A stretch of 64,000 nt of DNA, taken from positions 16,459 to 80,458 of the forward strand of contig JBJMQS010000027.1 of assembly GCA_045802605.1 (NCBI GenBank). Reading direction: 5' to 3'. The notes below the pieces were generated by a model. It worked only from the letters and a program-made list of their open reading frames with translations, searched no databases and was not told the DNA's origin. This stretch comes from JBJMQS01 sp045802605. Lineage in GTDB: Bacteria; Planctomycetota; Planctomycetia; Gemmatales; Gemmataceae. This document shows positions 34,438 through 43,700 of the stretch, one piece after another. Position 1 is the stretch's first letter. Every line of letters begins with the position of its first letter. The position numbers were made by a program, and so were the translations under genes.

Positions 34438-35460
34438 TCATGGCTTGTTGACAGGTTGCGTCAGCCTTCGCCAAACGCGCACATCGCCGGTGCGCGGGCA
34501 AAAGGCCATCTGCTGGCAGGTGAACTTGTTGCGCACCGGTTCCGCGTCCAGTATTTGCGCCGCTTGCTCCAACGTGCCCGCGTTAGTCAGTCCGCCCAAT
34601 GCACAGGTCATCGAGTCGGCCCGTGCCGCACTCCCCTCACGGGAGAACTCTTGCTCATCTTCCTTCACGTCGTCGAGGTCGGCATTGTTCGCCGAGAATT
34701 TCTCGCCGACATGGTGGTTGGCTTGGGCCAAGACATGTTCCAGCGGCCTCACGTGGGCTGACCGCGGCGTTCGCTCGATGACACACGCTTGGCCCGGCTC
34801 CGTCCCGCACACCGTAAAGAACACGCTGGCCGCGACCGACGTCTTCTGCAGCGCGCCAACGGCCGCTTCGTAGGTGTTGTGAGTTTCCAACGTATCGCGC
34901 ACCAGGAAGGTCGGGCCGAAGCGAAGCCCGGGGTTGCCGGCCGGCGGTGCCCAGTTGATCGTGACGGAGTACGCTCCCGGCAACATGCCTGACAAGACGC
35001 CGACTTGCCCGGGAACCCCGACAACAACGAACGAACGCTGGCCGCGCTGAAATCGAAACAGGCAGGTCGCGTCGCCAAGGCCGGCCAACGGCCAATCGAG
35101 GTTGCGAACATGCACTAGCCCGAGTCCATCGACCATGCGCACGCCGGCCGTGCAACCGAACGGCCGCGGCATACGCAAATGGCTCAATTCATACGCGCAA
35201 TTGATCAGCGTCAGCGCACCGACCGAAGCCCCGAGCGACTCCGCCCACGCTTTGATCTCGCCGCGATACAATCCGCCACCCAGGTGATAGAGCCGCGCGA
35301 AAGCGTGACGGAAAAATTCAGGCACACGTTCGAACTCGCGGGCGGCCTCCGCGAATAGGCGCGCGGCACTAACCTTCTCGGCCGCGATGACCTCAGCCCA
35401 CCGCTCTGCCTCCGGTTTTTCCAGATCGATGGTGTACGTAGGAACGTCGGCGGCGAACAT
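34438..35460 (-). CDS. Acid ceramidase / N-acylethanolamine acid amidase-like hydrolase
   Basis: This 340-residue protein belongs to the Ntn-hydrolase group of choloylglycine hydrolase, acid ceramidase and NAAA. The putative nucleophile cysteine is in FGCTAGVRM (about residue 102), followed 18 residues on by VRNLDWPL, which parallels the C-T-S...GRNLDYP pair of mammalian NAAA/ASAH1. Other family segments are NCAYELSHLR before the cysteine and SVTINWAPP after it. There is no signal peptide, and no cleavable prosegment is certain. Such enzymes hydrolyse fatty-acid amides. It is the first gene of the lipid-themed operon. Confidence 0.82.
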   Translation of the reverse strand: MFAADVPTYTIDLEKPEAERWAEVIAAEKVSAARLFAEAAREFERVPEFFRHAFARLYHLGGGLYRGEIKAWAESLGASVGALTLINCAYELSHLRMPRPFGCTAGVRMVDGLGLVHVRNLDWPLAGLGDATCLFRFQRGQRSFVVVGVPGQVGVLSGMLPGAYSVTINWAPPAGNPGLRFGPTFLVRDTLETHNTYEAAVGALQKTSVAASVFFTVCGTEPGQACVIERTPRSAHVRPLEHVLAQANHHVGEKFSANNADLDDVKEDEQEFSREGSAARADSMTCALGGLTNAGTLEQAAQILDAEPVRNKFTCQQMAFCPRTGDVRVWRRLTQPVNKP

Positions 35461-35745
35461 CGCGAGTTCCTTTGGATGTGTTTGGACTCAGGAAAGCTGT
35501 AACTCTTTTGGTTGTATGTTACTGATCTCTCGTTCGACAGTGAAATCCCGAGCGACTGTTGTATCATCCCGAGCGCTCCAATGTGTCATCCCGAGGCTTT
35601 GCGAGGGATCTGCCCAGACAGATCCCTCGCCAAGCCTCGGGATGACATTATTGGGGTTGGGATTGCAAACGAAGGTTTGGACCATTTGGCGAAACAGAGC
35701 TTCGCGGACTTGCGTTCCCAAACAAAGTTTGGTAACGAGGACCAA
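35461..35745. other. Intergenic region with a long palindrome
   Basis: This 285-bp gap between the ABC-F gene stop and the amidase gene start contains no credible coding region. Its main feature is the palindrome at 35584-35647. The small open frames that cross it are by-products of the repeat. Confidence 0.6.
35584..35647. repeat. 29-bp-arm palindrome
   Basis: The arms 35584-35612 and 35619-35647 are reverse complements at 28 of 29 positions around the loop cccaga. The words catcccgag and gcgagggatct recur, and partial copies of catcccgag occur at 35565. There is no T-tract. Confidence 0.88.
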
Positions 35746-37536
35746 TTACCCCGGCAACTCCAACTCCTCCTGCAGTGCCGCCCACTTCTCCTCCGCCTGG
35801 CTGAGCTCAGCGGTCACCGCGGCGAGTTCCTCATGCAGGCGGAGCGATTCTTGCGAATCGCTTGCTTCCAGGTATTGTGCATTCAAAGTTCGCTTACGCT
35901 CGTCCAGCTGGGCGATCGATTTTTCCACGCCCTTCAGCTCCTTGCGGATCACTTTCTCATCGCGGCGTTTCGCGCGATGCACCTTATGAACCTGCTTCAA
36001 AACCTCTGGCGGCAGCTTCTTTCGCTCGGTGGCCAGTTCGCGCTCCCCGGCTTCGATCTCCTCGTTGACCTTGTCCAGGTATGACTCGTACTTGCCGCTG
36101 TAGTTAATCACCCGGCCATCACGCACCTCGACGATGCAGGTGGCCACTTTGCCGGTGAAGTGACGGTCGTGGCTGGTGAAGATGACGGTGCCCTCGTACT
36201 CGCGCAAGGCGTCGATCAGTGCATCGACCGATTCGACATCCAAATGGTTACCCGGCTCGTCGAGGATCAGCACGTTGTGCTTGCTCAGCATGAGCGCGGC
36301 CAGGCAGAGCCGGGCCCGCTCGCCGCCGGAGAGAATCGCGACCTTCTTTTTGACGTGCGAGCCGCGAAACAAAAAGGAGCCAGCCACTTCGAGGATTTCC
36401 TGCTCCTTCTTGCCGAACGCGGCCTCAGCGCGGAGGTACTCAATGACCGTTTTGTTTTCGGGCAGGCTGGTGTAAACGTGTTGTGCATACACGCCGATCT
36501 GACAACCAAAGCCCCAGCGAACTTCGCCAAGAAGCGGTTTCAGTGAATCGACGATAGTGCGCAGAAACGTCGTCTTGCCCTGGCCGTTGTCGCCCACGAC
36601 CGCGGCCCGCGAACCGTGGTCGAGTTCCAGTTGAATGTCCGACGCGATCTGCCGCTCGGCGTAGCCAATGGCCAAGTCGGTGCAACGTAAAGCGATGCCT
36701 TTGCGCGGCTCGATCCGCGGCGGGCGAATCCGGACCGTCGGCTCGTCGCCGAGCACTTCCTCAAACTCCAGCTTTTCGAGCATCTTGCTCTTCGACTGGG
36801 CGAGCTTCGCCGTCGCCGCCCGGGCCTTGTTGCGAGCGATGAAATTCTCCAGGTGCTTTCGCTTGGCAAGAATGGCCTCGTTGGCCCGGGTGCCATGCTC
36901 ACGGCGCTCGCGCTCATACTCCAGATAGGCATCGACTTTGCCCGGGAACGAGATCAGTTTGCCGCGCGACAGGGCCAGCGTGTGTTCGCAAGTGGCGTTG
37001 AGAAACGTCCGGTCGTGCGAAACGATCAGGCAGCCGCCGTCGTGCGACCTCAGGAAATGTTCGAGTAGAATCTGTGTTCGTAGATCGAGGAAGTTGGTCG
37101 GCTCGTCAAGAAGGAGCAAATTCGGTTCGTGGAGCAATAGGGCCGCCAGCTTGACTCGCGTCTGCCAACCGCCGGAGAGTTGGCTGATCGGCCCGTTGAG
37201 GTACGCGCCTTTCAACTCGAACTGCCCGGCCACCTCGCCGCATTTCCAATCGGGCTGGTCACTGTCTCGGATCAGAAAGTCGAGGGCGGATTCGCCGGGA
37301 AGAAACGGATCATGTTGCCGGAGGTATCCCAGCCGCAAGCTCGGGTACCGGATCACTTCCCCTTCATCGAGCTCTTCTTCACCCAGAAAGATCCGCAACA
37401 GCGTGCTCTTCCCCGCGCCATTGCGGCCAATGAAGCCCAGCTTCACGTTGTCGGGAATGGTCGCTTCGGCATCATCGAGCAGAACCTGTTCCCCGTAATG
37501 TTTGGAGGCTTTGGTAATTTGCAGCAGACTCGCCAT
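35746..37536 (-). CDS. ABC-F family ATPase, YdiF/YheS-like
   Basis: This 596-residue tandem-ATPase protein has no transmembrane segments. Walker A motifs are GRNGAGKST and GDNGQGKTT. Signatures are LSGGWQTRVKLA and LSGGERARLCLA, with LLLDEPTNFLDL and LILDEPGNHLDV; the second deviates from the family's DEPTNHLD. A long P-site linker lies between the domains (about 245-300), and the C-terminus is a strong coiled coil. I chose the ATG at 37536 (MASLLQITKASKHYG). The open frame to 37608 adds an unrelated leader. It probably acts on ribosomes rather than in transport. Confidence 0.9.
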   Translation of the reverse strand: MASLLQITKASKHYGEQVLLDDAEATIPDNVKLGFIGRNGAGKSTLLRIFLGEEELDEGEVIRYPSLRLGYLRQHDPFLPGESALDFLIRDSDQPDWKCGEVAGQFELKGAYLNGPISQLSGGWQTRVKLAALLLHEPNLLLLDEPTNFLDLRTQILLEHFLRSHDGGCLIVSHDRTFLNATCEHTLALSRGKLISFPGKVDAYLEYERERREHGTRANEAILAKRKHLENFIARNKARAATAKLAQSKSKMLEKLEFEEVLGDEPTVRIRPPRIEPRKGIALRCTDLAIGYAERQIASDIQLELDHGSRAAVVGDNGQGKTTFLRTIVDSLKPLLGEVRWGFGCQIGVYAQHVYTSLPENKTVIEYLRAEAAFGKKEQEILEVAGSFLFRGSHVKKKVAILSGGERARLCLAALMLSKHNVLILDEPGNHLDVESVDALIDALREYEGTVIFTSHDRHFTGKVATCIVEVRDGRVINYSGKYESYLDKVNEEIEAGERELATERKKLPPEVLKQVHKVHRAKRRDEKVIRKELKGVEKSIAQLDERKRTLNAQYLEASDSQESLRLHEELAAVTAELSQAEEKWAALQEELELPG

Positions 37537-37711
37537 CGGCAAAAAGATCCTCGCAAGAGAAAAGAGATTGTACCAACTCGATTCGCTGACCTTGTGCGAA
37601 CATGCCAAACATCCGGCTCATATTGCGTCGAATATCGCCGCGGTCCATGCCAGCGATTGCAGCCGTCCTGGACGGCGTATAGGCTAGTAAAACCAAGTGC
37701 GATCCTAATTA

Positions 37712-38275
37712 ATGCACACGACCTCATTGACTTTACTGGAACGGCTGCGCTCCGCGCACGACGCGGAGGCTTGGCGGCGGCTCGTTCAACTCTACTCGCC
37801 ACTCTTGTTGAACTGGATGCAGTCGCGCGGCGTGCAGCCGGCCGATGCAGCGGACCTCGTGCAGGACGTTTTCCGAGTGCTTGTGCGGAAGCTGCCGGAA
37901 TTTCAGTATGACCCGAACAGCAGCTTCCGCGGCTGGTTGCGCACGATCACGATTAACATCTGGAAGGATCACTGCCGGCGAAACTCCAAGCGGCCCACTC
38001 TCATGTCGGAACTCGACGACTGGGAAGACACGCCTGACTGTTTCTCGACAGAAATTCATCGCAAGGAACTAGTCGCGCAGGCACTGGTGATATTGGAGCC
38101 GGAGTTTCGGGCCGAATCCTGGCAGATTTTCGTAGAGCATGGGGTTAATGGCCGCCCCGCTGCCGAAGTGGCCACGGAAATGAAGACAACTGTCGGTGCG
38201 GTTTACGCGGCGAAGTGCCGGGTGCTGGCCCGGGTTCGCGAGTACCTGCGCGGAATTCTCGACGAGAATGAGTAA
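37712..38275 (+). CDS. ECF-type sigma factor, planctomycete kinase-linked type
   Basis: This 187-residue sigma factor has region 2 (DLVQDVFRVLVRKLPEF, then FRGWLRTITINIWKDHCRR) and region 4 (WQIFVEHGVNGRPAAEVATEM, then the recognition helix VGAVYAAKCRVLARVRE). The next gene, 55 bp downstream on the same strand, is a Ser/Thr kinase that itself begins with a zinc-finger anti-sigma-like segment. This sigma/kinase pairing recurs in planctomycetes. It implies that sigma activity is controlled by the kinase rather than by a classical membrane anti-sigma. Confidence 0.9.
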   Translation: MHTTSLTLLERLRSAHDAEAWRRLVQLYSPLLLNWMQSRGVQPADAADLVQDVFRVLVRKLPEFQYDPNSSFRGWLRTITINIWKDHCRRNSKRPTLMSELDDWEDTPDCFSTEIHRKELVAQALVILEPEFRAESWQIFVEHGVNGRPAAEVATEMKTTVGAVYAAKCRVLARVREYLRGILDENE

Positions 38276-38330
38276 CTGTGCGTAAGGATTTACTCGCTCG
38301 TGCAATAAGTCTGTGGTGACAGGGCCGATC

Positions 38331-40418
38331 ATGACCGTGCAATCAGCATGTCCCCGAGCCGGGGACTTTGAACGCTTGCTCAAGCGCGGCATCGCCGCGT
38401 CGGAGAGCCAACTGCTATTGGACCATCTCGAAACCTGCCCCGATTGCTGGCAGACGGTCGCGCCTCTTCTGGACGGCGACACACTGCTAAGCGGAGTCTC
38501 CGCGGGGCGGCCCGTCGTCACCGCCGAGTTATTCGATCAGTTGATCGGTCTATTGCCGGCCAATTCAACCGATGAATTAGGTGCCCTGAGTGCAACGCCC
38601 GCCGACTTTGGTGATGCCGATGCCGCCTTGCCCGCACCATCGGCTGTTATTGCCCATTACCGAATCGTACGCCTTCTGGGCCGGGGTGGGATGGGCGCCG
38701 TTTATCTCGCAACTGATCTGCGGCTAGACCGGTCCGTCGCGCTGAAAGTGATGCTGCCACGTTTTGCGGCGAGCGCCCAAGCCAAAGAACGGTTTCTTCG
38801 CGAGGCCCGAGCCGTCGGCCAAATCAGCAACGACCATGTTGTTACCGTGTATGAAGCCGCCGAGTACGACGGAGTGCCGTACATCGCGATGCAGTTTCTC
38901 CAAGGCACATCGCTCGAAGAGCGTCTGCGACGCGACGCCGAGTTCACCCCGGCACAAGTGCTGCGCATCGCCGAGGAGGCCGCTGAGGGACTGGCCGCGG
39001 CGCACGCGATTGGCCTCGTTCACCGGGATATCAAGCCGGCCAACCTTTGGCTCGAAGAGCCAAGCGGGCGGGTGAAGGTGCTCGACTTCGGCTTGGCCAA
39101 GCCCTGTGACGCGGTCCAATTGACCGGCAGCGGCACGCTCATCGGTACGCCGGCGTTCATGTCGCCCGAGCAGGGCCGCGGCAAGAATGTCGATGCGCGC
39201 ACGGACCTCTTCAGCCTCGGCGTCGTGCTCTACCGCCTCTCGACCGGCCGACTGCCGTTCGAGGGGCCCAACGCAATGGCCATCCTGACGGCCTTAGCAG
39301 TGGACTCTCCACCTCCTGTCCGCAGTCTCAACCCGCGCGTGCCGGAGCCGTTGGCCACTCTCATCAACGACTTGCTGGCCAAAGATCCGAACAAGCGACC
39401 AGAGAGCGCCGCCGAAGTCGTCGAGCGCGTGCGGCGGATCACCACAGGCCAACCGGAGCCAGTTCGAGCGAGGACGCAGCGCATGCCGCTGAACGCGACC
39501 GGCTTGTTCGCCCTCCTGGCCTTAGTCGCAGCCGGCGTGATTATCATCATCAAAAACAAGGACGGCTCCGAGAGAAAGATTGACGTGCCCAACGGCGCGA
39601 CTGTGACCGTGAAGGATGGCGAAGGCAAAACTCTCGCGAAGGTCGCAGGCCTTACGAACGCGGAATGGGAGAAGTCGGTCGCGGCCTTGAAGGGCGATGA
39701 TTTGATGGACGCGGTGTCGGAGCGATTGACACAGCTCAACCCGCGGTTCCACGAAAGCGCCTTGAATCCCCGCGTGGAGAATGACGCTGTCGTTGCTCTG
39801 GTTATCACCGATGCGTCAGACCTGCCGGACCTCTCCCCGCTGCGGGCACTTACGACGCTGAAGGACCTCTACATTAATGGCCAGTTCCGCAACCCGGCCG
39901 ATATCAGTCCCCTCCGCGGCCTAAAGCTCACGAGCTTTCAGGCGAACGGTTGCCCGATCAAAGACATTTCACCTTTGGCGGGCATGCCGTTGTTTCGAGC
40001 AAATTTCTGGGGCAACAAGACCGCGGACATCTCCCCGTTGCGGGGTATGAAACTGACCAACTGCAACGTCGGGCATAGCCCGACCAAAGACATCTCGGTC
40101 CTGAAAGGGATGCCCCTAGAAGATGTGTGCCTGAACATCTCTCAGATTGAAGACCTATCACCATTGGCCGGAGCGCCAATCAAACGGCTGGCGATCGAAT
40201 ACATCAAGGCCACCGATCTTGCGCCACTCGCCAAGATGCCGCTCGAAGCCTTATTCCTCAAGGGAACTCCCATCAAGGATTATTCGCTGTTGCGGACGCT
40301 GCCGCTGAAGGAGATTTCCCTCGACGATCCCAAGCGGCATGCCGAGCTCTTGCGCGCGATCCCGACGCTGAAGACCATTAATCTGAAGCCCGCCGACGAA
40401 ATTCTGGGCGACCAGTAA
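38331..40418 (+). CDS. Membrane Ser/Thr protein kinase with N-terminal zinc-finger and C-terminal LRR-like repeats
   Basis: This is a 695-residue protein. Residues 6-45 carry a zf-HC2-like motif (CPRAGDFERLL, HLETCPDC), as in anti-sigma factors. The kinase domain (about 110-375) has GRGGMGAVY, the lysine in VALKVM, HRDIKPANLWL, DFGLAKP and GTPAFMSPEQ, so all catalytic motifs are intact. A membrane helix (about 390-405) separates it from an extracytoplasmic part with leucine-rich-like repeats (LKDLYINGQF, ISPLRGLKLTSF, ISPLAGMPL, and so on, about 500-690). I chose the ATG at 38331. It is paired with the ECF sigma factor upstream and probably passes an outside signal to it. Confidence 0.92.
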   Translation: MTVQSACPRAGDFERLLKRGIAASESQLLLDHLETCPDCWQTVAPLLDGDTLLSGVSAGRPVVTAELFDQLIGLLPANSTDELGALSATPADFGDADAALPAPSAVIAHYRIVRLLGRGGMGAVYLATDLRLDRSVALKVMLPRFAASAQAKERFLREARAVGQISNDHVVTVYEAAEYDGVPYIAMQFLQGTSLEERLRRDAEFTPAQVLRIAEEAAEGLAAAHAIGLVHRDIKPANLWLEEPSGRVKVLDFGLAKPCDAVQLTGSGTLIGTPAFMSPEQGRGKNVDARTDLFSLGVVLYRLSTGRLPFEGPNAMAILTALAVDSPPPVRSLNPRVPEPLATLINDLLAKDPNKRPESAAEVVERVRRITTGQPEPVRARTQRMPLNATGLFALLALVAAGVIIIIKNKDGSERKIDVPNGATVTVKDGEGKTLAKVAGLTNAEWEKSVAALKGDDLMDAVSERLTQLNPRFHESALNPRVENDAVVALVITDASDLPDLSPLRALTTLKDLYINGQFRNPADISPLRGLKLTSFQANGCPIKDISPLAGMPLFRANFWGNKTADISPLRGMKLTNCNVGHSPTKDISVLKGMPLEDVCLNISQIEDLSPLAGAPIKRLAIEYIKATDLAPLAKMPLEALFLKGTPIKDYSLLRTLPLKEISLDDPKRHAELLRAIPTLKTINLKPADEILGDQ

Positions 40419-40454
40419 GGGTAATCGCGTACTGTCTCAGTTTGATCTTTGTTT

Positions 40455-40636
40455 TCAGGCCAACGGCCTGAGATTTCTCAGCCCAGGGCGCAGCCCTGGG
40501 TTAAGAGGCGCAAAGAGATGCAGGCTGAAGGCCTGCGATAGACTTGTCGCAGCCCTACAGGCTGCAAAGCAAAATGACACCTTACCCAGGGCGTTGCCCT
40601 GGGCTGAGAAATCTCACACCTTTGGTGTGAAGACAA
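40455..40636. repeat. Composite palindromic intergenic element (copy A)
   Basis: The 360-bp gap between the kinase and giant protein genes (40419-40778) has no ORF but holds a stack of short palindromes: aggccaacggcct, cccagggcgcagccctggg, gcaggctgaaggcctgc (40530-40546), gcagccctacaggctgc, cccagggcgttgccctggg and cacacctttggtgtg. The segment 40469-40501 is also a 31/33 inverted repeat of 40584-40616, so the whole can fold as one large hairpin. Copy B at 63603-63727 has the same order of units with different stems. Confidence 0.85.
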
Positions 40637-40778
40637 TCAATGACAAAACTGAGACACGACCGGAAATCGTTTGATTTCGCCAATTTTTTGATGCCGCCGC
40701 GTAAGGATTCGGTCCGGTGTGCAAAGCCTTTCTAGCTAAGTCCGCATTCACGCTTTCGCGCAAACATCGAGGCCCGCC

Positions 40779-43700
40779 ATGCTCTACACGTTCCGCCGGT
40801 GGATCAGCCCCGCTCGCAAGGTCACGACCATTTGCAACAGCCAGCCCTCTGTTCTGCGGCTGGAATCCCGCGTGACGCCTTCGACGTCGATTCCGCTGCT
40901 GGGCGCGAACTGGACACCGATGGGGCCCACGCCGATCGTGGACAGCAGCTCGGTCATCAATTCTGGCCGGCTCGCGGCGATCGCGGCTGTGCCGGGCAAC
41001 TCCTCAATCATCTACGTGGCCGCGGCGGGCGGCGGCGTCTGGAAAACGTCTAATGCCACCGCGACCAACCCCGACTGGACGCCGCTGACCGACAAACTCG
41101 GGCTGCCGCCCGACACGTCCAAAGGGTCATTAAGCTCCGGTGCCTTGGCCGTCGCGCCAAACAACACCAGCGTCGTCTATTACGGCACCGGTGAGGCGTA
41201 TGGCGGGCTCGACAGCCAGTATGGCCGTGGAATTTACAAATCGTCTGACAGCGGCACCACCTGGACACTCGTCGGCGGCACCACCTTCGACCGCACTTGC
41301 ATCACCAAGATCGTGGTCGATCCGACCGACTCGTCGCGCGTCTTCGCCACCACGAGCAACGCTGGAAACGGCGTCGCCAGCGTCACACAAGGCCTCTACC
41401 GATCGACCGACGGCGGCACGAGCTGGACGCGCATCAGCAGCGGAATCGCCGTCAGCGGCAAAGACTTCACCGACATCGAAATGATCCCCGGCGCGCCGAA
41501 CACGCTCTTCACCGATATCGCTGGCGGCGGCGGCGTCTACAAGACCACCAACGCCAACGCGGCCACGCCGACCTGGACCCTAGTTTCAGGACTCCCGACG
41601 ACGACCGGCGGCCGCGGCGAATTAGCCGTCGCTCCGAACAACGCACAAGTGATGTACTACTCGGTCTCCGACGTGGCCTCGGCCAACTTCGGCGCCTTGC
41701 TCAACATGTACAAGTCCACCAACGGCGGCTCGTCATGGAGCACGTTGAACCTCGGGACCGATAACGACTACTTGGGCGGCCAGGGCTGGTACGATCAGAC
41801 GCTGGCCGTGGACCCGAGCAACGCGAACATTGTCTACGCCGGCGGACAAGAAAAGGTGCTGCGTAGCACCGATGGTGGCGTCAATTGGACCGATATTGGC
41901 GCGCTGGCCAACGGGCCCCACGTCGACCACCACGCCGCCATGTTCGATGCCGCGGGACGGTTCCTCGATGGCAACGACGGAGGCATCTGGCGTTACGACG
42001 GTGGTACCGGCAAGTGGGCCAATCTCAATGGCGACAGCACCAGCAAGTCGGTTTCGACAGGCCTGAGCAGCAACCAAGTTGTCGGGCTGGCCCTGCACCC
42101 GACCGACCCCAACATTGTCCTTGCCGGCCTTCAGGACAATGGCACGGTCCGCTTCAACGATGCCCTGAAGTGGACCGAGGTCGAAGGCGGCGATGGCGGC
42201 CCGATCGTGATTGACCCCACGAATGCCAGCTTCGTCTACCGAGTGAGCCCGGTCGGCAGTTTCGGCGCCGCCGATTTCTTGCGCAAATCTACCGACGGCG
42301 GTCTGAACTGGTCGTCGATCACCACGGGCGTCGTCGATGCCGGCAAGGCAAATTTCTACCCGCCGTTGGAAATGCAACCGGGTGTCTCTTCTCGACTCTA
42401 CCTGGGCACCGACGTCATTAACGTCACGACCGACAGCGGCGTGAGCTGGGGAAGGCTGACCGGCGACACCTTCACTTTTCCCGGCCCGGGTGGCATCGAC
42501 GCGATCGGTGTGGGCAAGGCCAGCACCGCGACAATGTACGCCTCGGCCAACGGCAGTGTGTTCGTGACCACCAATACTGGAGTGGCCTGGACCAACCGCA
42601 CGCCGAGCGGCGGCGGGTCGTTTACCGACTTCGCCGTCGATCCCACGAATTCGAACGTGGCCTACGTCGTCGCCAAACAGTTCGGCGCTTCCCGGGTGTG
42701 GCGCACCACCAACGCCGGCGTGGCGTGGACAGACATCACCAACAACCTGCCTGCTCCGCCTCTGGGCACGATCTTGCTCGATCCCGGGGCCACCAACTCT
42801 TCGACCGACGACGTCCTGTACGTTGGCACCGATGATCAGGGCCTTTACGGTTCCACCGACCTCGGCGCGACGTGGGCGAAGTATGGACTCAACCTTCCGA
42901 ACGTGCAGATCCGCGACATCCAGTACAACAGCACGACCAACATCTTGGCCGTCGGCACCTACGGCCGGGGGGTTTGGGAGCTAAACACGAAGACCGCGCC
43001 GCTGGTCGTCACCAACACCAATGACAGCGGCATCGGCTCGCTCCGGCAAGCGATGATTTTCGCCAACGCCAACCCTGGCACTGACACCATTACCTTCAGC
43101 CTCTCCGGCGCCGGCACGATCACACTTGCGAGTGAAATCGCCGTCAGCGATTCGGTGGTGGTGCAAGGCCCGAGCACGAAAGACGTCACCATCAGCGGCA
43201 ACAACACCGTCCGCCTATTCAACATCAACATCGCGGGAACGGGCACGGTGACCTTCGATAGCCTCACGCTGACGAAGGGCAAGGTCGCGAGCGGCGACGG
43301 CGCGGCAGTGCGGAACGCGGATGAAAACTTGACGATCTCCGCATGCACGATCTCGGCGAGCACCGCGACATCCGGGCTCGGTGGTGCCGTGTTCAGTGGC
43401 GGTCCACTCACGCTCACGTCCACTTCCCTGACCGGGAACTCGGCGGCCAACGGCGGTGCAGTCGGCATCTACAACGGTTCGGTGACGATGACCGGCTGCA
43501 CCCTCAGCAGCAACAAAGCGGCGAATGTGGGCGGCGCTCTTTGGCTCTTTACCGGTTCCAACAATTCCATTACGACCACCGACTTTGTCAGCAACTCGGC
43601 GGTAGACGGTGGCCACATCGGATCTGGCATCTACGGCGGCAAGCTCGATATTTCTCGCTCCGCCTTTTCCAATGGCTCGGCTAGCAACCGTGGCGGGGCG

